Assembly (NCBI GenBank): GCA_964655355.1
Contig: CAZZMD010000012.1
Span: 1-64,000, forward strand
Source: CALGDE01 sp964655355
GTDB lineage: Bacteria > Cyanobacteriota > Cyanobacteriia > CACIAM-69d
DNA: 64,000 nucleotides
Direction: 5' to 3'
In this document: positions 51,101 through 57,767 of the stretch, in pieces
Layout of the letters: every line of letters begins with the position of its first letter
Position numbering within the stretch: position 1 is the stretch's first letter
The notes under the pieces: model-generated
Database searches by the model: none
What the model saw: the letters and a program-made list of their open reading frames with translations, nothing else
What the model was told of the DNA's origin: nothing
Made by a program: the position numbers and the translations under genes

Positions 51101-51188
51101 TTGGCCCACCGTTGGACGCATCGATAATGCCTACGGCGATCGCAATCTGATGTGTTCCTGTGCTCCCCTCTCGGATTACGAGGATTAA
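48183..51188 (+). CDS. gcvP: Glycine dehydrogenase (decarboxylating), P protein
   Basis: A 1001-residue P protein of the glycine cleavage system, alpha2 type with both halves fused. N-terminal half: FGRRHIGPNDADRAEMLRAL, YIGMGYSPCITPPVIQRNIL, NASLLDEGTAAAEAM. C-terminal half: NESMIPLGSCTMKLNA, GSQGEYAGLLAIRDY, and the PLP lysine in CHLNLHKTFCIPHGGGGPG. It decarboxylates glycine and passes the aminomethyl group to the H protein lipoate; in cyanobacteria it serves photorespiratory glycine breakdown. GcvT and GcvH are not in the window and no glycine riboswitch was seen upstream. The first ~35 residues are a low-complexity Asn/Ala extension. Confidence 0.97.
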   Translation: MSPSLNLARDASNASQNNGVNVNGTSAAPQAGQTSDRLTALADGFGRRHIGPNDADRAEMLRALGLASSDELIDKTIPADIRLGRSLHLDAPKTETEALAELRAIANKNQVWRSYIGMGYSPCITPPVIQRNILENPGWYTAYTPYQAEIAQGRLEMLLNFQTMVADLTGMDIANASLLDEGTAAAEAMSLAYGACKVKGANRFLVDEQCHPQVLEVLKTRARPLEIELVIGPWREFVEADFGAVDNTSPVFGVYVQYPNTAGTIEDYRSLVEATHAAKALMIVGADLLALTILTPPGDWDADVVVGCTQRFGVPLGYGGPHAAYFATRAKYQRQIPGRIVGVSKDAQGNPALRLALQTREQHIRRDKATSNICTAQVLLAVMAAAYGIYHGPEGIRAIANRVRLMTLAVREGLAKLGYEVAPRPVFDSARFRVTEDSPYKSVAELKAAMEAREIDLHYLPDGAIAISLDETVTVDAWMELMGILAKSDALPWTLDELLDTQDLALADFFERKSEYLAQPVFNQYHSETELMRYLHRLEKKDLALNESMIPLGSCTMKLNAAVEMIPVTWPEFANIHPYAPRDRAKGYQIMCEQLEHDLAEITGFAGISLQPNAGSQGEYAGLLAIRDYHLSRGDGDRTICLIPTSAHGTNPASAVMAGMKVVTVKCDDQGNIDLADLEAKAVKHSTKLAALMVTYPSTHGVFETAIKDICSLIHSHGGQVYMDGANTNAMVGLCRPGDFGADVCHLNLHKTFCIPHGGGGPGVGPIGVAAHLVPFLPKTELGGSDDQSGMVSAAPWGSASILPISWMYIKMMGAEGLTAATETAILNANYVALRLDDHFPVLYRGESGLVAHECIIDLREVKRSHGIEVDDIAKRLMDYGFHAPTVSWPVIGTMMVEPTESESKGELDRFCDALVAIRQEIAAIATGKFTDDNNPLKFAPHTAEVLLQGDWDRPYSREEAAYPAPWTRESKFWPTVGRIDNAYGDRNLMCSCAPLSDYED

Positions 51189-51257
51189 GGTCCCTCTAAA
51201 GTCTCTAAAACACAGTCTCTAAAACACCTAGGATAACTGACCCATACTAATAGCTTG

Positions 51258-51308
51258 CCCCGGATAAGTTGCTGGTCAAACAATAATAAAACCAGCGACT
51301 TGCCGGGG
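51258..51308. other. Long near-perfect hairpin after gcvP
   Basis: CCCCGGATAAGTTGCTGGT (51258-51276) pairs with ACCAGCGACTTGCCGGGG (51291-51308), interrupted only by one bulge and one G.U, with a 14-base AT-rich loop. No T-run follows on the plus strand. It lies 70 bases after the gcvP stop. A preceding direct repeat, GTCTCTAAAACAC, occurs at about 51198 and 51212. Could end the gcvP message or be a processed RNA. Confidence 0.5.
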
Positions 51309-51377
51309 TGATAAATGGGATAGAGACTGGCTTGGGGGACGTTGGGCGATCGCAACAGACTGTAATGCTTGCCGCCC

Positions 51378-51418
51378 AACTTCATCGTAACTTCATGGCA
51401 ACTTCATGGGAACTTTAT
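51378..51418 (+). promoter_or_regulatory. Four 11-bp-spaced AACTTCAT repeats (response-regulator box)
   Basis: AACTTCAT at 51378-51385, 51389-51396 and 51400-51407, and AACTTTAT at 51411-51418: an 8-base unit with 3-base spacers, period 11. This is the geometry of Pho boxes and other OmpR-family operators. A 14-base perfect palindrome, AAACCCTAGGGTTT, follows at 51419-51432. Both lie 165-220 bases before the PEP-CTERM gene at 51597. Confidence 0.55.
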
Positions 51419-51596
51419 AAACCCTAGGGTTTCCATTGAAGATTTGATGAAGATGCCTCTTCTGCGTTTTGAAATTCGATTTGAATGCCATACTGCTGCT
51501 GTGCTCCACAAGGCTCTTGCTCCAAACGTTTTTCATGGGCGTTCAAAGAGCTTCGATGTTCTTGCGTAGTTTTTTGACGTAGTTGATGGTGGTGTT

Positions 51597-52367
51597 ATGA
51601 ATACGTTTCTTAAAGGCGCGGTTTTAATCAGTACGGCAGTTATCGGGGTTGGGGTCGCTGATGCGGCGATCGCAGGATCCTTCCACAAGATTAATGCGGA
51701 GCTCGACTTCACTATCTATAAGTCAGGCAAGGCTAAGGCTCTGTATGGGGACTTGGGACACGGCCTTACTTATAAGGTGACCGCCGGTTATCACTATGGG
51801 GGCTCTAATCAGGACGTTCCCTTCCCTTACACCTATCCTGCGCAACTGACTGGCTCAAAGCAGGGGCTTGGGGTCGATAGTGACGGCAAGAAAAAGGGCG
51901 ATGATTGGGCTCTGGATGGTAAGGGACCTGACGAATTTATTAAAGTTGAATTCTCCCAGGATGTGACCCTGAAGCAGCTCTATCTTGGTGGTGCGGACTA
52001 CGATTACTATGATGAGTTTGATGTTGGCGTTGACAATGTTGACCTAAATATCAAGAAAACTTTCCCTTTCAAGCAAGACGAAATCGCCTACTTCCCTTAC
52101 GTCTGGAGCGGACCCTTCAAGGGAACCTATGAGGTGGACTTTGAGAAGGGTGCTGTTTTTTCTGGTACCAGCGGTAATAAAAAGAAGCCTGTGACGGGTT
52201 CCGTTTTTCACTTCTACACCACCGATAAATACGATGACTTTCGTTTGGGTGGCATGAATATCTGGGCCAAGATCAAGAAAGACGTCCCTGAGCCTGCGAT
52301 GACTTTGGGCTTGCTGGGTGTGGGCGCGGCTATGTTTGCTTCCCGCCGCAAGCGTGAGTCTGCTTAA
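51597..52367 (+). CDS. PEP-CTERM sorting-signal protein
   Basis: A 256-residue exported protein. A signal peptide (~1-26, GAVLISTAVIGVGVADAAIA) is followed by a Tyr/Lys/Asp-rich beta-type body (VTAGYHYGGSNQDVPFPYTY, LYLGGADYDYYDEFDVGVDN). The C-terminus has the complete tripartite signal: VPEPAMT, a hydrophobic helix (LGLLGVGAAMFA) and the basic cluster SRRKRES. Such proteins are handled by an exosortase and end up at the cell surface or in extracellular polymer; no exosortase gene is in the window. Possibly controlled through the upstream 11-bp repeats. Confidence 0.9.
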   Translation: MNTFLKGAVLISTAVIGVGVADAAIAGSFHKINAELDFTIYKSGKAKALYGDLGHGLTYKVTAGYHYGGSNQDVPFPYTYPAQLTGSKQGLGVDSDGKKKGDDWALDGKGPDEFIKVEFSQDVTLKQLYLGGADYDYYDEFDVGVDNVDLNIKKTFPFKQDEIAYFPYVWSGPFKGTYEVDFEKGAVFSGTSGNKKKPVTGSVFHFYTTDKYDDFRLGGMNIWAKIKKDVPEPAMTLGLLGVGAAMFASRRKRESA

Positions 52368-52492
52368 TTCAGGTCTGCTTAACCCATCAAGATGGATTCC
52401 TCGTTGAGGAACCGTTAGCTGGCGATCGCGATGATTATTGCGATGATTATTGTGATCGCGGACCGCAGCTAATTCCATCTCAGTTTTAGAAG

Positions 52493-52528
52493 TACCAGAT
52501 TGGCTTTTAGCCGGTCTGGTATTTTTTG
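52493..52528 (+). terminator. Terminator after the first PEP-CTERM gene
   Basis: TACCAGATTGGC pairs with GCCGGTCTGGTA around TTTTA (52493-52521; the inner TT/GG are G.U-type contacts), followed by TTTTTT. It lies about 125 bases after the stop. Confidence 0.8.
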
Positions 52529-52844
52529 TGGGATTTGCCGCTGGGACTTTAATGGGGCGGGCAGTCACCCAAGCATCGACCCCAACATCGACTCCAACAT
52601 CGACCCAGGCACTGACCCAACCATCGGTGACGAGGATCGCCACCTGACGCCACTGAGATCTTAAATATGCCCCTATCCGGATCGCGAAAGGCTGTTGATC
52701 CTTATAGGAATAAGTGCCGATCGCAAACAATTTAATAACCCACGCCAATCACGGAGCCTTTAGGGATAAGTCGAGATGATGTAAAGGACGAAGCACGGGG
52801 AGCGGAGCCGGCCAACCGGTTGGATTCGCCCAGGCTTAACCGGA

Positions 52845-52896
52845 GAAAGCACCCAGGGAAAGCACCCAGGGAAAGCACCCAGGGAAAGCGCCCAGG
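52845..52896. repeat. Four 13-bp tandem repeats plus a nearby palindrome
   Basis: GAAAGCACCCAGG is repeated at 52845-52857, 52858-52870 and 52871-52883, then GAAAGCGCCCAGG at 52884-52896. A perfect 12-base palindrome, CCAACCGGTTGG, lies at 52812-52823. The array ends 52 bases before the DUF4347 gene. The frame of that gene is open through it, but a 13-base period shifts frame each unit and is not coding. In the rest of 52368-52948 I see the terminator above, a CATCGACYCCAA-type repeat near 52573-52605 and no gene. Confidence 0.8.
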
Positions 52897-52948
52897 AGCG
52901 CCCCCGCTGCTCGTTTTCTACTCACTCCCATCCCGCGTGTGCATCTCC

Positions 52949-53476
52949 ATGGCTAAGAGCCCCCCTGCCCCCTTCCGTGAGCTGGTAATTTTTGATGTCC
53001 GAGTCCCCCATCTGGAACACTTTCTGATGGGATTGCGCCTTGGTGTGGAGGCGATCGTCCTGGTGGCTGACCGGGATGGCGTGCATCAGATTTCAAGCTG
53101 GATCAAGAAACACCATCGCTTCGGTGCCGTGCATATTTTTGCCCCTGGCACGTCCCACGGCATCCAGCTAGGGAATAGTGTGCTGACCCTGAAAACGCTG
53201 CCTCAATATCAACGTGCCCTGGGGGAATGTCGGCAACATCTTACCCGTGACAGCGTTGTCCAGATTTATACAAACAAGCTCAGTGCATCCCCCCATTGTG
53301 GTCCCTTCATTGAACAGTTGGGCCAGCAGCTCAACACGGCGATCGCGATCGGTCACTATCAGCCCGGGCAAGGCTGTCGATTGCCAGACCTCGTGCCAGA
53401 CCCTGTGTATGGAAGGACCCCCATTTCCTCGCCCTTAAACCCTACCTACCTCAACGGTGATGATCTCATTCTGTGA
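52949..53476 (+). CDS. Short DUF4347-like protein with altered active-site motifs
   Basis: A 175-residue protein from ATG 52949. The whole length aligns by eye with the DUF4347 domain that normally begins giant cyanobacterial surface proteins: ELVIFDVRVPHLEHFLMGLR, VEAIVLVADRDGVHQISSWI, VHIFAPGTSHGIQLGNSVLT, QIYTNKLSASPHCGPFIEQL. In typical members the third motif reads HIVSHGSxGxLQLG and the fourth LLYGCNVA; here the His is Pro and the Cys is Asn, so any caspase-like activity is presumably lost. No signal peptide and none of the usual C-terminal repeat domains follow. It may be a remnant of a larger gene or a stand-alone regulator. Confidence 0.65.
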   Translation: MAKSPPAPFRELVIFDVRVPHLEHFLMGLRLGVEAIVLVADRDGVHQISSWIKKHHRFGAVHIFAPGTSHGIQLGNSVLTLKTLPQYQRALGECRQHLTRDSVVQIYTNKLSASPHCGPFIEQLGQQLNTAIAIGHYQPGQGCRLPDLVPDPVYGRTPISSPLNPTYLNGDDLIL

Positions 53477-54104
53477 TCCATGTGATGCTCGCATGCTGTG
53501 ATCTGTGATCTGAAACCTAGTCAATTTATGAATAGTATGCATTGCTTTGGCGATCGCCGGAGCCAAGGAATTGATGGGGAAATGACACATTCAAAACTGT
53601 CACATACTTGCCCACAAAAGCAGCATAACCTCATCTCAAAACAACAAATAAATGACAATTTTGATACCAAATTTGATGCCAAAAAAGAATTCAAAATTGT
53701 GGGGAACTTCGACAAAGTAACGGGCGTCCATTCGGTTGGTATGTCCAATATCAAGGACCTAGCAAAGGAGGACAGACTGTCGGGGAACAACACACAGAAT
53801 GGAAAATTTGGTCGTTACCTTTGATCGCTATTGAAGGGCATTGTTTGATTGGGCGACACCTTTGCTGAAGGCTTGGATGTTGCTTCTCCGATTGATAAAT
53901 GCGCCTTAACTGCTTGAAAAGGGTTTGAATTGACTGGGTTTGCACTGTTTTGTGAGTGGGGTCTTCGGGCGGATGATGTCTTCTCTTGCTGGTTGCTTGA
54001 GCTATTGGATTGAGTCTTGCTGACAGTTTCAGGGAAGTCGCTCTCCCTGTTCATGGCGTCAGTGATGACTAGAACTCCGTCGTTGCTCTGAAAAATCTAA
54101 AACT
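53477..54104. other. AT-rich intergenic region upstream of the repeat PEP-CTERM gene
   Basis: About 630 bases, visibly AT-richer than the surroundings. Short frames exist on both strands (for example 53528-53824 plus, with no ribosome site), but none has protein-like features I can defend. It probably holds promoter and leader sequence of the gene at 54105. Confidence 0.45.
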
Positions 54105-55523
54105 ATGGTTCTGTTCCAGAATCTGTCCTGTTCCGGACGCGTACTCGCTACGGCCGCCACCCTTGGCTTATCCGTTCTAGCGATTGATTTGCCGGCCCAT
54201 GCTGCCTCACTGATTGCCAGCGATAGCATTTTTGCTGGGGGGCTTGATATCTCCGATCGCAGTGCTTTAGACGCGGCAAATGTTTCATTCCTCGATGTGG
54301 GAGTGACCCGTATCTATGTTGGTTCTCGACAGGTAACCCCTATTGACATCGACCCCTTTGTGGTGAGTTTCACGGGGGATACGCAAAATTGGGGCCAGGT
54401 CCATGACCAATCGCCCATTGATAGCAGAGGGGTTGGGTTGTTATGGGATGAAAGCAGTAACTTTCTTTACGCTGCCTTCACCGCTGACGGTGGCTCCATT
54501 GGTGCCAATACTTTTGGGGATGTCACGAATGGATGGCTAGATGGCTTTGACGGTCGTAATCCGTCTGCGTCTGGAATTGCGCAGGTGACCGTGCTGTTGC
54601 AGCTCGATTTGTCCACCGGCGAGGCTGTGAATGGAACGTATATTTCGGCAGTGGGCTCTGGCGGTGCTGGATCCCGTAGCGCCTTCGGTCTGACTAATCT
54701 TGCTTTCGGTGAGAACGGTTCTGTCATTGTCGATTTGGATCGAACTTTCTTTATCCCCCGTGGTGCTGATGGCCTTGCGATTGGTGAATTTGACGGCACC
54801 CAGAGCTCGCCCTTTGAGTATCGAGTCGAGTTGGAATCAGATCTGAGTGCTGCGATCGATGCGATCGCGGTTGGTTGGAATGGGGTGACAGAATTGCCTC
54901 CCCTAAGCGCCGGTAATGTCGGCGGTGGCGATCCTGGTAACGGTGGTGGCGACCCCGGCAACGGCGGTGGTGACCCCGGTACTGGTGGTGGCGACCCCGG
55001 CAACGGTGGCGGTGACCCCGGTAGTGGCGGTGGCGACCCCGGCAATGGCGGTGGTGATCCTGGCACCGGTGGCGGCGACCCCGGTAATGGTGGTGGTGAT
55101 CCTGGCAACGGCGGTGGTGACCCCGGTAACGGTGGTGGCGATCCTGGTACCGGTGGTGGTGACCCCGGTAATGGTGGTGGTGACCCCGGTAATGGCGGTG
55201 GTGGCGATCCCGGCAATGGCGGTGGTGACCCCGGCAATGGTGGCGGCGACCCTGGCAACGGTGGTGGCGACCCCGGTAATGGCGGCGGCGACCCCGGCAG
55301 TGGTGGCGGCGACCCCGGTAGTGGCGGTGGTGACCCTGGTACTGGTGGTGGCGACCCCGGCAATGGCGGTGGTGACCCTGGTACTGGTGGCGGCCCTGGC
55401 AACGGTGGTGGTCCCGGTAGTGGCGGTGGTGATCCGACTAAGGTGCCTGAGCCTTCTGTTCTAGGGGCGATCGCTGCTCTTGGGGGCGCTGGGGTGCTTC
55501 GGAAATTGCGTCGTCGTCGCTAG
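54105..55523 (+). CDS. PEP-CTERM protein with a 22-unit GGGDPG(N/T/S) stalk and a domain shared with the RTX protein
   Basis: A 472-residue exported protein. Signal peptide ~1-33 (ATAATLGLSVLAIDLPAHAA). The body (~34-265) shares a domain with the C-terminus of the RTX protein at 6345-7805: GLLWDESSNFLYAAFTADGG, VTNGWLDGF, SGIAQVTVLLQLDLSTGEAV, SPFEYRVELESDLSAAIDAI. A stalk of 22 GGGDPGx units (x = N, T or S), plus two shorter GGGPGx units, spans ~273-444. The C-terminus has the sorting signal VPEPSVLGAI, a hydrophobic stretch and KLRRRR. Probably anchored or released at the surface through an exosortase. Function of the shared domain unknown. Confidence 0.88.
   Translation: MVLFQNLSCSGRVLATAATLGLSVLAIDLPAHAASLIASDSIFAGGLDISDRSALDAANVSFLDVGVTRIYVGSRQVTPIDIDPFVVSFTGDTQNWGQVHDQSPIDSRGVGLLWDESSNFLYAAFTADGGSIGANTFGDVTNGWLDGFDGRNPSASGIAQVTVLLQLDLSTGEAVNGTYISAVGSGGAGSRSAFGLTNLAFGENGSVIVDLDRTFFIPRGADGLAIGEFDGTQSSPFEYRVELESDLSAAIDAIAVGWNGVTELPPLSAGNVGGGDPGNGGGDPGNGGGDPGTGGGDPGNGGGDPGSGGGDPGNGGGDPGTGGGDPGNGGGDPGNGGGDPGNGGGDPGTGGGDPGNGGGDPGNGGGGDPGNGGGDPGNGGGDPGNGGGDPGNGGGDPGSGGGDPGSGGGDPGTGGGDPGNGGGDPGTGGGPGNGGGPGSGGGDPTKVPEPSVLGAIAALGGAGVLRKLRRRR
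54922..55437 (+). repeat. 18-bp tandem repeat array encoding the GGGDPG stalk
   Basis: About 28 tandem units of GGYGGYGAYCCYGGYAMY type, in frame, with one extra GGT codon near 55200 and shortened units near 55385-55425. Synonymous variation (CCC/CCT, GGT/GGC) is present between units, so the array is not entirely recent. Confidence 0.9.
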
Positions 55524-55588
55524 GAGATCACTCGGACATCGCTAGGAGATTGCGATCATAAATTTGGCGATCGCAATGTGTTCAATTA

Positions 55589-55637
55589 GGGTAGGGAGCT
55601 TATGGGGGATACTGCATAGGCTCCCTACCCTTTTGCG
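55589..55637 (+). terminator. Terminator after the repeat PEP-CTERM gene
   Basis: AGGGTAGGGAGC (55589-55600) pairs perfectly with GCTCCCTACCCT (55621-55632), followed by TTTTG. It lies 65 bases after the stop. Confidence 0.8.
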
Positions 55638-55667
55638 TGCACTTGTTGTTTGCAATCCTGGCACCTA

Positions 55668-56141
55668 ATGATTTCAATCCCTTGGCATTCCCCTGCGGTT
55701 GTGGCCCATTCGGAGCTGCTCCTGACTAGTTTTGAAAGGGTGGTGGGGCAGCCTTTGATCCCAAATTTGGCGGCGACCCCTGAGCAGCGGGCTCAGCAGA
55801 TATTTGAAACGCCGTTTGTTCTGGTGTCCCATGGCACTGAGGCGGACCCCATTTTTAACTATGGCAATCGGCGGGCGTTGGAGTTGTGGGAAACAACGTG
55901 GGAGGCGATGACCCAAATGCCGTCCCGGCTGACGGCGGAGCCGATGAATCGGGAGGAGCGATCGCACATTTTGTCCGAAACAGCGCGACAGGGGTATGTG
56001 ACCGGATATTCCGGGGTGCGCATTTCCACGGCGGGGCGACGATTCCGCATTTTGGATGTGACCATCTGGAATGTGATGGATGACGAGGGCGTTAAGCGGG
56101 GGCAGGCTGCCACTTATCACCGCATTGAACGATTGGATTAG
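55668..56141 (+). CDS. MEKHLA-domain protein
   Basis: A 157-residue protein from ATG 55668 (an in-frame start at 55650 would add six residues). It matches the stand-alone MEKHLA domain, a PAS-like fold: LLLTSFERVVGQPLIP, FETPFVLVSHGTEADPIFNY, NRRALELWETTWEAMTQMPS, SRLTAEPMNREERSHIL and the final ATYHRIERLD. A small soluble sensor or ligand-binding protein is likely; the ligand is unknown. It precedes the alpha-glycosidase gene by 75 bases in the same direction. Confidence 0.85.
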   Translation: MISIPWHSPAVVAHSELLLTSFERVVGQPLIPNLAATPEQRAQQIFETPFVLVSHGTEADPIFNYGNRRALELWETTWEAMTQMPSRLTAEPMNREERSHILSETARQGYVTGYSGVRISTAGRRFRILDVTIWNVMDDEGVKRGQAATYHRIERLD

Positions 56142-56216
56142 AGCCAGAATTAGGGCATAGGATTCGCCCTTAAAAGCTGGGTTAGGATGTGGCTGTGTTG
56201 TTTGGGGGACAGCTTT

Positions 56217-57713
56217 ATGGTGGCGATCCGCACGCCCGATTGGGTCAAGCACGCCGTCTTCTACCAAATTTTTCCTGACTCTTTTTCCAGCGGTGCAGCG
56301 CCTCCCCGACAGCCGGGCGAGCCCTACATGCCTAAGCCCAGTCCGCAACATTTGGAGCCTTGGGATGCGCCGCCGTCGTTCCAGCGCAGTAAGGGGGGGA
56401 ATTTATGGGGGGTGTGCGATCGCCTGGATTATTTACAGGATCTGGGCATTAATGCGCTCTATTTAAATCCGGTTTTCCAGTCGGCGAGTAACCATGGCTA
56501 TCATCCCCATGATTACTATCAAGTGGACCCGATTGTAGGGGGAAACAAAGCACTGCTGACGCTGCTGGAAAAAGCCCATGATCGCAATATTCGAGTAATT
56601 TTAGACGGGGTGTTTAACCATGCCAGTCGAGGATTTTATTACTTTAATGACATTCTAGAAAACGGCGGAAATTCCCCCTGGTTAGATTGGTTTCAGGTGG
56701 ATGATTGGCCCCTCGCCCCCTACGATGGCAGCCGCCCGGCAAATTATAAAAGCTGGATTGATTATCGGGCTTTGCCTCAGTTCAATCACCACAACCCAGA
56801 GGTGCGTGAATATTTGATGGGAGTGGGAGAGTATTGGATCGCCCAAGGATTTGATGGCTGGCGTTTGGATGTGCCTTTTTGTGTGACGGCTCCCGATTTC
56901 TGGCGGGAATTTCGCGATCGCATTAAGGCGATTAATCCCGAGGCTTATATTGTTGGGGAGGTGTGGACCAACTGTCAGGAATGGTTGGATGGTACCCAGT
57001 TTGATGGGGTGATGAATTATTTATTTACGGGACCGACGTTGGCATTTGTTGCGGGCGATCGCGTGGTTCGTTCCCTGGTGGAAGGTCCGGATTATCAACC
57101 CTATCCAGCATTGGATGCGGCCGGCTATAGTCAGGCGATGGAGCAGCTTTTGAACCTGTATCCTTGGGAAATTCAACTGACCCAATTAAACCTATTGGAT
57201 AGTCACGATACGGCGCGGGTGCGATCGGTGGTAAATGGGGATGGGGCTAGCGTTGAATTGTCGACGTTGCTGATGATGACGTTCCCGGGGGCACCGACGG
57301 TTTATTACGGGAATGAGGTGGGGTTGGAAGGGGGATTGGATCCCGATTGCCGTCGGGGATTTCCGCAGGATTCCTCCCAGTGGGATCAGGTGACCTTGGA
57401 CTATCACAAAGCGCTGATTGCGATCCGGCACCGCTACCCTGTCCTCCGTACAGGGGCTTATTCGACCGTCTTTGCGGATGACGGTTGCTATATATTTTGT
57501 CGGGGCGAAGGATCGGACCCTCAGCGGGTTATGGTTGCGGTGAATGCGGGCGATCGCCCCTTTACCGCGTCGATTATTGGGGAGGCTGGGGACAGTCAGC
57601 CGGACCAAATTGTTTATGGTCAAGGACAGGCGCAATGGGATCAAAATGATTCGGGTTGTCCTGTTTTGACCGTGGAATTACCGCCTCGTCAAGGCATTAT
57701 TATTGCTCCTTAG
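56217..57713 (+). CDS. GH13 alpha-glycosidase (neopullulanase/cyclomaltodextrinase-like)
   Basis: A 498-residue protein from ATG 56217, six bases after GGGGGAC. All GH13 regions are present: DGVFNHASRGF (region I), GFDGWRLDVP with nucleophile Asp218 (II), VGEVW with acid/base Glu248 (III) and LLDSHDTARV with Asp331 (IV). ASNHGYHPHDYYQVDP, substrate Y-x-x-D motif, is typical of cytoplasmic maltodextrin-degrading enzymes. It lacks the N-terminal domain of many neopullulanases and has no signal peptide. Likely acts on maltodextrins from glycogen turnover. Confidence 0.92.
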   Translation: MVAIRTPDWVKHAVFYQIFPDSFSSGAAPPRQPGEPYMPKPSPQHLEPWDAPPSFQRSKGGNLWGVCDRLDYLQDLGINALYLNPVFQSASNHGYHPHDYYQVDPIVGGNKALLTLLEKAHDRNIRVILDGVFNHASRGFYYFNDILENGGNSPWLDWFQVDDWPLAPYDGSRPANYKSWIDYRALPQFNHHNPEVREYLMGVGEYWIAQGFDGWRLDVPFCVTAPDFWREFRDRIKAINPEAYIVGEVWTNCQEWLDGTQFDGVMNYLFTGPTLAFVAGDRVVRSLVEGPDYQPYPALDAAGYSQAMEQLLNLYPWEIQLTQLNLLDSHDTARVRSVVNGDGASVELSTLLMMTFPGAPTVYYGNEVGLEGGLDPDCRRGFPQDSSQWDQVTLDYHKALIAIRHRYPVLRTGAYSTVFADDGCYIFCRGEGSDPQRVMVAVNAGDRPFTASIIGEAGDSQPDQIVYGQGQAQWDQNDSGCPVLTVELPPRQGIIIAP

Positions 57714-57767
57714 TAATGGTCTGAAAAACGATTTAGCTTCAGTCTAAAAATCTGCCCCATAACTCAT

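Noticed and set aside
52820..52948. Longer start for the DUF4347 protein
   Set aside because: It would translate a 13-base tandem repeat that does not keep frame; the domain begins after ATG 52949.
53528..53824. Possible ~98-residue gene on the plus strand
   Set aside because: No ribosome site, polar low-information sequence and AT-rich intergenic composition; cannot be supported.
54467..55402. A 311-residue minus-strand frame full of PGSPPPLPGSPPP repeats
   Set aside because: It is the exact antisense of the GGGDPG repeat array in the PEP-CTERM gene; no ribosome site, and the plus-strand product has signal peptide and sorting signal.
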